Shown: piece by piece, positions 12,651 to 33,997 of the stretch
Layout of the letters: each line of letters begins with the position of its first letter
Numbering within the stretch: position 1 is the first letter of the stretch
Assembly (NCBI RefSeq): GCF_019649055.1
Contig: NW_026570226.1
Coordinates: 1,922,001-1,986,000 of the forward strand
Length of the DNA stretch: 64,000 nucleotides
Reading direction: 5' to 3'
From: Paramacrobiotus metropolitanus
Lineage: Eukaryota > Tardigrada > Eutardigrada > Parachela > Macrobiotidae
The notes under the pieces: generated by a model
Database searches by the model: none
Seen by the model: the letters and a program-made list of their open reading frames with translations, nothing else
Told to the model about the DNA's origin: nothing
Made by a program: the position numbers and the translations under genes

Positions 12651-15600
12651 ATGGATTCCGAACCTGCGGCAGAAGCATGTGTTTCTCACGAAACTGGCGA
12701 ACCTTCGACCAAGCCCAAACGGCAGCGGAAACACAAGGATCCCGATCACTGGCGCAAAGCCAAACTGCCCAAGAACACACCACTGACATTCGAATTTCTG
12801 GCTGGTCTGCTGTACAGTGGCCCAACGGAGTCCTGGCAGTTACAGATTGATCACACGAACGAGATCATTGCATTTTCCCGCCTGTCCACAGACATCGAAC
12901 CCAGTTTGCTGGATTGTGTGCGTTTTCTGCATGAAACAGACGAAACGCAAGCCGAGGATAATCATGTTGAGACCGTTCAGGGCGACGACCAGGGGGGCGC
13001 CCCTGGACGCACCCTCATCGCGCAGTATTATTCCAGTGTCCCGTCGCCGACTCTGACCGATGAAGTGCCTTCAACATCGGCGGGGTTGACGGATGGCGAA
13101 TCGCTGCGTTTGACAGCGAAATCCGTCATACACACGATGGATGACGTGGTGGGGTTTTTGAAGGAAATTGGGATGCTGGATGACGAAACCATGAGGAGTG
13201 TGGTTGAGAAGGCTGCCAAGCGAAAACGCTCTGCCAAGAAACGGAGGAACGATGAAGATGCAGCCGCAAAGCCTGCTAAGAGGAGAGCCACGACATCTTC
13301 GAATCCTCCGAGGTAAAGCTGTGGGAGCCTTTACCGTTTTGCATTCTGTAAAAGCTTTAGATAACGGCGTTACACAAAAAAAGTTGAAATGCGGCATTTC
13401 AACTTTTTTTTTTCAACAACGATAATAATCTCAACTTTATTGGCATTTCAAATGGCAATAAAGTTGAGATTATTATCGTTGTAACTTCGTTGTAGGTCGT
13501 AAAGCCCGTATATAGTAACTTAGATTTGTTCCTAAAAAATTTGATTATTGAAGTTTTCTTGGTTTATTTGATTCATTCATTTCATTGCAGTTTTCTTGGT
13601 GTACAAGTTTACAACGCTATTTTTCGTAAATTTTATAGTGCCGTCAGTAAATATGTATGAGCTTGAAAATATTTAATAAATGTTATCTCATCTAATAGTT
13701 CTTGGTAGGATAAAAGTTGTCTTTGTCGATTATGCCTTAACAGACGTTGTGCGTTTACTACAGTGCTCCGAAACGTAAACGGGGCCGACCACCGAATGGA
13801 GAAAATTTCCCCACACGACAGCAGATTCCACGAGGATCGTCGGCTGAGAATCTGGTTGCCGCGGATCCTCCTCCAGCGCCCGAAAAGAAGTCTCGAAAAA
13901 AGGCTGTCAAGTATTACGAAGTGGAGCGTATTATTGGTGCTGCGCTATCGTTGGGAAAGGAGACATTCTTGATTAAGTGGGTAGGGTTTCCTTTCGAGGA
14001 ATGCACATGGGAATCTCTGGAATCCGTGGAGTCCGCCGAAGAAGCCAAGGCTGAATTTTTCAAATCTTTTGGGTGAGTAACCTCTTTTTTCAACGAGTTG
14101 TTTTATAGTATGAAAGTCTTACATTTTCTTGTTTCTACTGCACAAGCTTACAAAAAAAACAAATGTGAGACATGGCATTTATTTGTGATCTATGTGGGAA
14201 ATCTCTTAATATCACAAATCACGGTATTAAGTGGCACAGAAATTTTGGAGTTTGTCGAATTGCTGGAGCGAAGATCTGCATCTGCCAACGCAGGCCATTG
14301 GCCTTCTGCTGCAGTTTCTTGAAGAGCGGATATTAACGGGGCGGAGGCAGCATGCCATTCTTCGACGCATCCCAGAGAGAGTGTTACAAGGGGAAAGGGA
14401 CTCTTGCAGTGTGTACTGCGATGGACTTTATTGGTGACTCTCTCGACTTAAAACTCTCAACTAAAAAGCAACTCCTAAAACTCGCGATGCAGTCGCGCTT
14501 ATATTGGCGGCAAATGGCAAACATCAAAGGCTTCAAAAAAGATAGCAAAACCTAAACAACAGGTTATGCAATCAAAACTCATGGGAAGAACACGCCTACG
14601 GGCGTGAAGGCATTCCCGATGACATCATACAAATGACATCATAACAAGAGCCAGACGAGCATGCGCCGAAGTGTACAAGAAGATTGTGGAGGACGTATGT
14701 GCACGGAACGAAGAAGACTCTTGGTCTGGGTTACTTTTGTTTGCATTCGACAATCTGCACGCTCCTACTGGGAAATCTGGAAGAGGCCCTTTCCTAGCGA
14801 GCGCTGTCAAAACCAGTTTGACTGGCAAACTACTGGATGCACAAAAAGCAGCTTGTAGGTCATCTGACGAAGTTTTCCGAAAAGCCGTTGACGCGAAGCT
14901 TCAGGATGGAGACATTGGTAGAGCCGTCAAGATACTCACCCCCGAAGACACCATTGCTGAACTTTCCGAAGAAATTTTAAGGGCGCTGAAAGATGAACAT
15001 CCAGATCCACCAGCGGATCTGGATACAACGGCCTTGACGTTCCTCCATAACACACGATGTTTCTGTTGACGATATTCTGTGTGCTGTCAAGTCTTTACCT
15101 GCAGGCTCTTCAGCTGGCCCTGACGGTCTACGGCCACAGCCTATCAAAGACATGCTAAGCGGGCCAGGGGGTCCAAGTACACATCTCTTATCGGCTATTG
15201 CAAAATGGCTAAATTGGTTCTTGCGGGGAATATACCAGTTGCTACCAGGAAAGTGTTTTTGGAGGGATATTACTTATTGCCATTGACGAACAAGTCCGAT
15301 AGAATAGCCCAATACCGTATGGTTGTACGTGAAAACGTTTGTTCGGTAAGCTGACTGGAAGGCGAATCTACGAACAGATGGGTGAGCTATTTTCGTCTTG
15401 TTCAGCTGGGCTACAGAATACAGAACTCGCGGTGGCGCTGAAGTGGTAGTGAATTCTGCTCGGAAATTGTTGGACAAAGAAACTGATGAAATTAAAGTAC
15501 TTCTGAAAATAGATTTCGTCAACGCATTCAATGCCGTGCAGAATAGACTTCGCCAACGCATTCGATGCCGTGCAGAAGGACATGTTGAAGAAAATAGCGG

Positions 15601-17981
15601 AAGTAATCCCCCAGTATTATGCCGCGTATGGTTGTTCATCTTCGTTGTTCTGCGGTGAAAACTTAATTTCCTCTGCCCATGGAATTCAACAGGGAGATCC
15701 GTTGAAGCTGTTATTGTTTTCCTTTTGTACAAATGAGCTCTCAGTGCGGCCGTTATTCAGTTTGTGGTATTTTGATGACCCGACAAATGGGAGGTGATGT
15801 GGAATCTGTATTGTCGGGCTTCAGGAACATAGCTGACTGCGCGTCGCGTTAGATTGGGCTGCAGATTAACTTAAAGAAATAATCTATTTATTTCTGTCTA
15901 TTTATAAGTTGGTAATCGGATGTTGAGCAGATAAGAGCTTTTCAGGATGTTCAGCGAAGTAGCGCCCGGTGTCCAGTGGGTGGTTGAAGACTAGCTGGAT
16001 CTGTGGGGTGCCCCGCTGACTGATTGGGCAATACGGCGAGTGTTGGATGGCAAGATCGATCAGATCAAGCGACTGACCGATCTTCTTGGTGTGTTACCAG
16101 CTCATCAGTCGGTATACTTGCTTAAGAGTAGCCTTTCGTTGCCCGGGTTATTGTTTACCTTTAGGTGTTCGCCTTGGTGGAGGTGGCCTGAAAAGCTGCA
16201 CGAATTTGACGAATACATAAGGAAGAAAGCGCAGGAAATTACTAACATCGAAATGTTGGTGTCAGTCTTCTTTGCTTCCTTGCCCGACCGGATGGTAGGA
16301 AACAGGCTTCCTTGCCCGACCGGATGGTAGGAATAGGATTTCGGAAAGCAGAGGAAATTTGCTTGCCTGCCTACTTCTCCTCGCGTTATGCTACGAATGC
16401 ACTCGTTGCCGATATCGTACCTGATGAAGGCGCAAACGACATCGAGTCGTATGTGGAGGTCTTTTGTGAGAAGAGCGGTGAAGTGCCCGCACCAGAAATG
16501 TATTGTCACCAGCGAGCTTATATAATACATATACGCTGTTGTCACTAACAGTCAGCGCGGACGGCAATTGTGTCCGCCAGCATCAAGTGTTTGCTGGAGG
16601 GTGCCGACGTTGTCGAAAAAGCTTGCTTGTTGACTGTCTCCACGAAAGAATCGGCTGCTTGGGTGTCTGCTTTGCCTGTATCCAGCCTCGGTATATTTGG
16701 ACGGAGCGACAGTAAGAACTGCAGTTGCGTTGCGCTTGGTGCTGTCGTTTGCAGTGAACATAAATGCATTTGTGGAAGTATGATGGATAAATTTGGTCGG
16801 CACGGACTACCCTTCAAAAAGAAAGGAAGAATTCCTCGACACGAACATGTGAATGATACTATGCAAAGAGCGATCGGACCAGCGAATATATCATCTATCA
16901 GTGAGCCTATGGGTCTAGATCGAAAGAACGGTAAGCGACGGGATGGATTAAATCGTTATCCGTGGAAAAGGCAAAACGTTGGTGTGGGACGTTACAGCTG
17001 TGGCAGATACGTTTGCACAGGCTTATATTGGTCAGACATCCGATCATGCTGGGGGTGCAGCAAAAGGGACCGAACACCGGAAGTGGAGCAAGTGCCGCCT
17101 TCTTCAAAATTGAGGCCTCCTCTGTCGTATAAGCCTCCCCCACTTTAGTTCGAAAATTTAGTAGCCTCCTCCGCATTAGAGGTTTCCCTTCATAAACGGT
17201 GTACTATAGCAATAACGCTAGTACAAAGGCTTCGAAAATTTAAAAGCCTCCCCCTCCTCTGCGGTATAAGCCTCTCCCCGGGCACCTTTGAAAATTTAGA
17301 ATCCTAGGGCTTCTAATTCGAAAAATACGGTATGCTGAGTCGGCTGATCAGTATATATTTCAATCAGTCGCGTTAGGAACAAATCCGAACAATGTGGAAG
17401 CTGCGGTCCTCGAACCATGGACTTTATTGATGAGCTGGCTAGACGCATCAGAGAGCAGACTGGGGATATTCGCGCAAAGCAGTGTCTGTTACAGCGTTAG
17501 CGTGTAGAAATTCAGCGTGGTAATGCTGCTTGTGTCTTGGGAACTGTTGAAAAGCAGCAAAACTTGATGGTTTATTTTTAGTCTGTTCATACTTTACTGT
17601 GTTTCTTTTACGGAAACTGTATAATGTTGAAAATCTTATTTGTTTTTGTTTATTTTTTGGGTCCACAATGCAGTGTACAGGTACAGAACGGTATTTTGGT
17701 TTTTTATTTTAGAGTTAAAACTTAAAATGTTGAACATCCATAATCTTTCAATTATCTCGGATATTTTCTTAGTGATCTCTGGTAGATGTAAAACCTGTAT
17801 TGTTTATTTCTGTACTCGTCTATAAGTGAGATAACAATTGAGTGGAATTTATTCAACATGGTGTCATTCAATTTTCAGGCAGCCGTCCTCTTTCAAAACG
17901 GTTGTTCTCTCTCCAGAAGGGGAGAGATTCGAGAAATGGAAAAGGGAAGGCGTTATGGGAAAAAATGTTCGACTCAACTGA
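12651..17981 (+). CDS. Chromodomain protein with AT-hook-like motif; LINE inside last intron
   Basis: Probable nuclear chromatin protein. Exons 12651-13312, 13764-14072, 17879-17981; phase 2 joins both times, giving 357 residues. Exon 1 encodes an unrecognised acidic/Ser-rich N-terminal half ending in strongly basic stretches (KRKRSAKKRR, KPAKRRA) that look like nuclear localisation signals. Exon 2 opens with KRKRGRPPNG, an RGRP AT-hook core, then the chromodomain at about residues 271-323 (YYEVERIIG, FLIKWVGFP, CTWE; cage Tyr/Trp/Phe). Exon 3 encodes a 33-residue tail with VVLSPEGERFEKWK, matching the tail of the 4476-5292 gene. The identical intron position after the chromodomain supports paralogy. 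No chromo-shadow domain. Exon 1 also reads as a complete frame with a stop at 13316, so without splicing a 221-residue protein would result. The 3.8-kb last intron is mostly dead retrotransposon. Confidence 0.72.
13377..13409. repeat. Near-perfect palindrome, 16-bp arms
   Basis: A run of A followed by GTTGAAATGC, a single G at 13393, then the exact complement ending in a run of T. It lies in the first intron of the second chromodomain gene and is followed within 8 bases by a second, longer palindrome. Confidence 0.85.
13417..13481. repeat. Near-perfect palindrome, 32-bp arms
   Basis: Arms 13417-13448 and 13450-13481 are reverse complements with one mismatch (13443/13455) around a single central base (13449). 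Arm ends read CAACGATAATAATC and GATTATTATCGTTG. It is intronic and adjacent to the palindrome at 13377-13409; both contain GCATTT/AAATG-type centres. It could be a small fold-back element. Confidence 0.85.
15508..15576 (+). repeat. Tandem duplication, 34-bp unit, inside the LINE
   Basis: Two adjacent copies of a unit containing CAACGCATTC and ATGCCGTGCAGAA, covering the RT motif region FVNAFNAVQ/FANAFDAVQ. The copies differ at a few bases. The duplication adds to the frame damage. Confidence 0.8.
16274..16333 (+). repeat. Tandem duplication, about 32-bp unit, inside the LINE
   Basis: The segment GCTTCCTTGCCCGACCGGAT plus GGTAGGAA occurs twice in direct tandem, a small duplication in the dead element. 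Confidence 0.85.
17090..17310 (+). repeat. Degenerate AAAATTT / AAGCCTCC repeats in the LINE
   Basis: Several loosely repeated pieces of the form cgaaaatttag...gcctcc and gtataagcctcccc. They separate the RT body from the C-terminal coding fragment at about 17400. This is either an inserted piece or a scrambled part of the element. Confidence 0.5.
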
Positions 17982-18703
17982 TACGGAGATCCGTCATTCC
18001 TCAACTAGCCTGGCATATCGGTGTTTATTACGACTGCCGCCGCAGTCATTTTTATTACCTGTGAATGATAACCCTTCTTTTCAGTCCGCTGTGGTTCTTT
18101 ACTGATTTGATTGTTACAGTTTCGACTTCAGAATTGACAGCTAATATCTTTTTACAGGCGAATTAATTAATATAATTTTGCTTCTGTTCCTTGTACTTGT
18201 ATAAGTACTTGATTATCTTATAAATGTTGGAATTTGTTGCATACAATGGTTCATGCAGGACATGTCCAAACTCGGATTTACGGATGCTGTTACGCGATCA
18301 CTGTGTCCGATGATAGCAGGAAACTTTTTTTTACTTAATTCTGACAACGGGACACGGTAATAAGGTTCGTTTATAAAACCAACATAACGCAGCTGAGCAG
18401 ATTAACACATTCAAATCAACAGTAAAAAGCAACTCATTCAAAGCAATATAAAAACAACCAACTTCACGCCCAGTTACTGAGCACTTCTGAAAGAACATTG
18501 TGTGTCTTCTCCTATACAAACTAGCACATGAACAGGCCAAATCGTTGCCATTAGTCTATTGCCAAAAACAGATCAGGATTCCAAATGGTTAAAACTGGGC
18601 AACATTAAAATAACTATCTCCAAACTCAAAAGGCACAGGTTTCGAGGCGGGAAGAAGGAAGGATCAAGTCAATTACATTACACCGTCTAAACATCCCATT
18701 CAA
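17982..18703. other. Convergent intergenic region, no gene seen
   Basis: It lies between the 3' ends of the chromodomain gene (+) and ROCK (-). AT-rich, only short open frames. It presumably holds both 3' UTRs. No clear AATAAA was identified for either gene. Confidence 0.5.
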
Positions 18704-28892
<10,189 letters not shown>

Positions 28893-30334
28893 CGTTTTGT
28901 TTTTTTCCTCCGTGGCAAATCCTGCCGTGCGAGCGCGATCACCAGCAGCACTGCACCACACACACACGTTTGTGTATACTAACACACAGGCCGCGCAGTA
29001 AATTAGGTTCTCCTCTCCGGCCAAAAACTACTTGAGGCGTATCCAAATAATCTGCAAGATGAGCCAAAAACACATAAACAGTAATATGTTCATAGACCTC
29101 AAGCTCAATTAGTGGGGAGATGCAGCTGTGCTGCACAACTCGCTACTGCATTGCTGCTCGTTCTTTCGGCGCTCGGACTTGGCTATTATGAGCAGACAGC
29201 CACAAAGTTCGGACGAGCATCAAGATCTTCAAACGATTTGCTTTTAAGGCAACACTACGGCTGGCGTGATTAGACAAGAGGGCTATTAAAAAATTAATTC
29301 TTCACGGAAATTCCAAGTGTCGCGCAAAACACAAAATTCGCCCACTTCTGCTTGAGTAACTTGTAACTGCTATCCGTTCTCAAATCTCTGGAAGACGGTC
29401 AGTACAGCGCTTATGTGATATGTTCCCCACATTAAATGATTCGGATCAGATATTAATCCCTGATTTGCGGGCGATTCTACAGTTACACCTTAAACGGCAA
29501 TTAAGGGATATCGATTGATACTTTAGCCTTACTTACCCGTGATTAGACAAAATTCAATTTAAACCGGGGATCAATAAACAGTAATTTGCGGATAATTACA
29601 TGGTGGCCAGAGGAAAGCAAGCAGCTATTCAAGAGATTAAACGGTGGCGTTTGGTCAAGCAATACTGCCTGATCAAGGACAAGTCAGCATTGTTTTGGTA
29701 ACCACATGAATAAAATATGCAACTGTTAAGTTCGGGTTCGCATTGGAACCCTCCGTCGGCCAGCGTCGCTGTGCCACATATTACATGTCCATTAGGAAAT
29801 CGCATCCCACACTAAACACTCGATAGTATAATCAGATGGCAACTCCCATCAGAAAACATATTCGTATATAAAGTAAATAATTCCACAAAACACTGTAATG
29901 CGAACTCATAAGGTATTCCAAACCAGGAACCACCACGACCGATGCTGTTGAACATAAAACGATAACGGCGTAAATTGCATTTATCATGCGGATAAATTAT
30001 TGCTTTCTCTCTTTCTCTTTCACAGACACAGCGGTCCGATTTACCAGTCCGAGTGGTGATGATGACTTTGCGCCACTCATACAAAAGTGTGCGTACCGTA
30101 TGCTTTGCGGTACGCGTTAGAGCAGAAAGAGGTGGTCGGTCGGTTTGTCCTAAATTTGAAGGGCGTGGCCGTACTTTTATTTTTGCTATCGCAATGTCAT
30201 GGAATAAAACTATAAAAGATCGAATCTTACCATTAGAATGTGCCGAACGATTCTGTATTAAAAATTAATAACGTAAGTAGTAAGTACTAACAATAAGCAC
30301 AGCATGGATACAAAAATTATACAGTAGTAATTCT
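28893..30334. other. ROCK upstream region, no gene seen
   Basis: 1.4 kb upstream of the ROCK start codon on the minus strand. It contains only short, unsupported open frames and a small CT-repeat (ctctctttctcttt near 30005). It presumably holds the 5' UTR and promoter. Confidence 0.45.
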
Positions 30335-30340
30335 AAAAAA
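30335..30340 (-). terminator. RNA polymerase III T-run after 5S
   Basis: Six A on the plus strand directly next to the 5S gene, which is TTTTTT at its 3' end on the minus strand, the usual Pol III stop. Confidence 0.75.
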
Positions 30341-30458
30341 GTCTACAACACCCGGTGTTCCCAAGCGGTCACCCATCCAAGTACTAACCGGGCCCGACGT
30401 AGGTTATCTTCCGAGATCGAACGGGATCGGGAGTTTTCTACGTGGTATGGTCGTAGAC
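30341..30458 (-). rRNA. 5S rRNA: 5S ribosomal RNA
   Basis: The reverse strand from 30458 reads GTCTACGACCATACCACG, continues through GTCGGGCCCGGTTAGTACTT and GGATGGGTGACCGC, and ends GGGTGTTGTAGAC. This is the animal 5S rRNA pattern at 118 bases. Terminal GTCTAC/GTAGAC pair to form helix I. The GGATGGGTGACC part is the internal C-box of the TFIIIA-dependent promoter. A T6 run follows. It is a single copy in this window, near the ROCK 5' end and beside an inverted-repeat element. The middle (about 30410-30435, tctcggaagataac) differs somewhat from the usual GATCnCCGAAGTTAAGCA, so function is likely but not certain. Confidence 0.92.
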
Positions 30459-30664
30459 GATAACTACGAAATTTTTATCACCGGAAGGCAACGTAATTCT
30501 GGGCGAACAGTACTTTGTATAAAGCAATTGTAATTTTTCAAAAATTTGTAAAATTAATTACTTATGTTCAACCTGTTTTTACTCATTAAAAATGTTTTGT
30601 ACTGTATAGCGTGCACTGGGAGTGTGGCAGCGCGGTGCAACTGCGTGACACATATTCTGGGAAG

Positions 30665-33600
30665 ACGCGTGTCTGTGCTCTGATCCAATCCTGCTGGAGG
30701 GTTGGGATCTGAGTTATTCACCTAATTCGGTTCATTCTGTGCACTTAACATCTCGTGCTCAGTACAGCAATTACAATTCCACTCTCGCATGAAATCCATT
30801 GGAAATTGTAGCTGTGCCGCGTCTTTGTTAGTGATGCAACAAGGTAAAATCAAAGTTTTTTATTTCGGATCTCAACAAATAATATCATCGCCGACTGCTT
30901 AATCAAATTTTTGAATTATAATTGTAAATGCGCATTTTCAGATTAGTTCTTATTTAAGTGTGAGGAACCTTCATGTGTACAGCGAAACTTATACACTGAT
31001 CCACAAATTTGCATTCACTGTTGCACTACTTCATATAAATGTTTATTGAATGTTTATTTTACCATTACTGTGCTATAATATTTCACGAGTAAACAATTTA
31101 TACAAGGCAACCATTATATTTATACATTAACGCACAGTATTTATAAAAGTTATGCTACGCAATCAAAATTTATCCCTGACGGTTCTTTTCCAAACCAATT
31201 AAACGGACATTGCAAATCGCGCCCGCACAAAATAAAAGTCAGAAATTCCAAAATGAGCTTGAAAACCCAAATCTAACTTACAACCTCCAGTCAAGTAAAA
31301 CTTTTGACGATACTAATGTGTGCACTCGGGTTAAGACTTTGATCTGGACTAACAAGATTACTAAGGTTTATACTCGGTTATAAACTAAAACAGCACTCTG
31401 GTTAAGACTCTGGTTAAAAATACGGTCAACAGACGAATCAACTGTTTTGTTCGGCTTTAGCTTAACCCCTTTCGACAAACTGACTCTCGATCTTTTCTGC
31501 AAATCTTCTTCGGAACTATAACTCAAATAAACTTTCGCATTGAAAATGTCTTCATTTCTTTTTATCTTCGTTTTTTTTTCATTAAGAATACTGAAATCAA
31601 CTTTTCGTTGAAAATGCTTTTAGTAACATCTACGCAGGGGAAGCCGCATGATATACGTACATTTCGGAATAAGAACATAAGGGCATAAAACTCTTCCGCA
31701 TATACCAATTTTAGCATAGCACAATTTGGCTTAAAAAACAATTTTAACAAAGCTTGAAAAGTTAAAAACATACTGGATTAAAAAAAAGCTAAAGCCAAAA
31801 AAGCTAATAATCTTATGAACACCACGAAAATATATTCAGAAAACACAAGAAAAGCTAACAAAAACAAGTAAAATATAAAAAAACTTAGGAAAACATTCTA
31901 ATGAGATTATAGATTAGAGCGTAAACAAAAAAGACAGTAGCATGCCGAATGTCTGTGTAGCGATTCAGCAAAATGTTTTGTACCAAATTTTTCTCATGCC
32001 AAAGCGTCCGCGAAAAATTGTTTTTCATAAGCATTTTGCAAAAAATAATTATGTGTAGCGAAACAGTTACGATTCCTGAATTATTGAATGATATTTGGTG
32101 TACAAATAAAGATGTTCGTGTTAGCTTTAACGAGAGTGTTAACCCGAGTACTAATGCTAGTTTTGATCAACGTATAAACTTGAGTGGTGATACTAGTTCA
32201 AAGCATGGTCTTAACCCGAGTGCTCATAGTAGTGTTGGCAAAAGTTTCAGACCAACGGAATAATTGCGTATAATACCTATAATGCGTTCTAAAACAATTT
32301 CCATTACATTTGAAACGCTCTGCTACTCGGCAGTGGAAGTATATAGTAGCGTAGCGCTAGCCTCTTTTATTTCCAACATCAGCTAAAAACAAAAAAATAT
32401 ACATTTTTTTTCGAAATATTTAACCAGAAAAATGGTATGCTAAGATAACTTTTATTTTCTGCTTTTTTTCTCTAATAATCTTTCTCAATTGAAATATAAC
32501 TGTTTGGTCAACGCATATTTAGTGTTTCAAGACAACAGATTTAGCAAACGTGCAGGATGAAAAATTGTTGTGAAAAATGACGGCGCAAAATTAAATGTGC
32601 AAACAATTCAAAACTCAGGCTTTAAATCCTCGTCATTAGTAATGTCGTATATTTTTTTGCAATTACGTCATTTCGTCATTTTCAGTTTCTAGTATTCCTT
32701 TGGTTTGCCAAAAAACAGATATTACAAAATAAAATGTATAATACCATTAAATTTTCTTTGAATTTTTAAATTTGAAGTTCTGTTATAGTGCCTAACTTCT
32801 GTTATAGTGTATTTCTGGCTGAATAAACTTCACTGGTGAACATAATAATAAATTCAATTAGGTTTAAAACATTTTGTGGACGGAGGAATTTTTGAGTTTC
32901 TGGGAGAAATAACCAGAGTTCGCAAACACTAAGCTTTCTGAGGTTTGAAAACCTGAGTATAAATATTAGTTTTATCAGAGTATTATCAGAATTACTGATC
33001 TTAGTTTTAAGCGTAGTCTTAACCCGAGTGTTCATCTTAGTTCTGTCAAAAGTTTCTGCTGACAAAAAAATATGTTTTTTAACAGTGTTTTATGCTTAAA
33101 ATTTTAGCTATTTGCAAACGTGTCCTGGCAAGCCGAAGCATATTACAAATGGAATGAGGTGTGCTTTATCATCTTGATTTCACTACCGCTGTTGTAGGAC
33201 TGGGGAGCATCATAATGAGCCTTTCCAGCAATATGTCCAACAATATTCCTTATGTACAGTAGTTTTCAGCAAAGAAATACAAAAACTACGAAACCTTGTG
33301 GCTCAAGATCACACAAGCTACTGTTTCCATGTCGCTGAATTTTCATAAGGAACTTGTTTTTACGATATTGCTGCAGGTGCCAGTATTTCATATTATATTT
33401 TAGTTTTCCCGTGGTAAATTGGAACCTTTCGGATATCAGTGGATGTAAACATAAATTTTATCAAAAAAAGAACATTGTGATAACTTGAATGACTTTTTTA
33501 AAACATTGATTACCTGATTGCGAAAACCGAATGCAACACACACCAAGAAACCACAAATTCCAATGGATGTCGAGACGTGTACAGCTGTAAACACTGCTAC

Positions 33601-33697
33601 TGAGCGCGAGACGCAAAGTGCGTAAAATGAACCGAATTAAGTGAATAACTCAGATCCCAACCCTCCAGCAAGATTGGATCAGAGCACAGGCACGCGT
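30665..33697. mobile_element. About 3-kb element bounded by 100-bp inverted repeats
   Basis: Arms 30665-30764 and 33598-33697 are reverse complements at roughly 80-90 per cent (for example CTGAGTTATTCAC then TAATTCGGTTCATT, and CTGATCCAATC then GCTGGAGGGTTGGG). The interior is AT-rich with no transposase frame. It contains a second set of motifs built on GTCTTAACCCGAGTG and CAAAAGTTT: inverted at about 31288-31340, direct at about 32205-32255 and 33005-33055. That suggests one or two nested non-autonomous TIR elements. I cannot assign a superfamily and saw no clear target-site duplication. Confidence 0.6.
32130..32265 (+). repeat. Degenerate 36-bp tandem repeats
   Basis: About three to four units beginning TTAACCCGAGTACTAATGCT / AAACTTGAGTGGTGATACTA / TTAACCCGAGTGCTCATAGT. 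A further copy is at about 33012. In one frame they give a meaningless repeated peptide, so I do not treat the open frame at 31973-32263 as a gene. Confidence 0.7.
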
Positions 33698-33997
33698 TTC
33701 TGGGAAGTATGCATGAGTCACACATGTACGTATGCGAGGGATTCGTTAATGCACTGCGTTCCGGGCACATGTTTCCGCCCCTTTACTCGCGATTGTACGA
33801 TATGCCGTACGCATCAGCCCAGCTTTGCAGTGCACAGTGCAGAGATGAACAGCTTTGGCCAAGTGGGATTTTGCGACCATGTTGATGTTTACTGTTTACA
33901 TTCCGTTTTTTACCTTCCATTTGCATTTTTTACAGTAACCTTATTTTGTCGTGATTATTATCGCGTGCCTAATAAGTGTCTGTCTGACTTCATCATC

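Larger units (their letters stand above)
14100..17590 (+). mobile_element. Decayed non-LTR (LINE-type) retrotransposon with N-terminal zinc finger
   Basis: Reverse-transcriptase homology continues for about 3.4 kb but is split over all three frames with many stops. In order: a CCHH zinc finger (CDLC, then HGIKWH) near 14190-14250; a linker similar to LINE pre-RT regions (14670-15060, including ILTPEDTIAEL); RT start with PAGSSAGPDGLRPQ (about 15100); FANAFDAVQ (15547); HGIQQGDPL (about 15685); the YxDD-type box as WYFDD (about 15765); a thumb-like stretch with LLKSSLSLPGLLF and PEKLHEFDEYIRKKAQ (about 16120-16240); and a C-terminal tail with DELARRIREQTGDI and EIQRGNAACVLGTV near 17420-17550. 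No apurinic endonuclease was seen upstream. An N-terminal zinc finger with no upstream endonuclease resembles early-branching R2/NeSL/Hero-like clades, which is an inference. It lies in the sense orientation inside a chromodomain gene intron. Confidence 0.82.

Noticed and set aside
12651-13316. Exon 1 of the second chromodomain gene read as an independent 221-residue gene
   Set aside because: An AG|gtaaag donor at 13312 joins in phase to 13764, directly continuing the basic region into the AT-hook and chromodomain. I keep the unspliced form only as a possible isoform.
31973-32263. 96-codon open frame with a repetitive Ser/Asn-rich end
   Set aside because: Its second half is the 36-bp repeat of the inverted-repeat element; no splice or family support.
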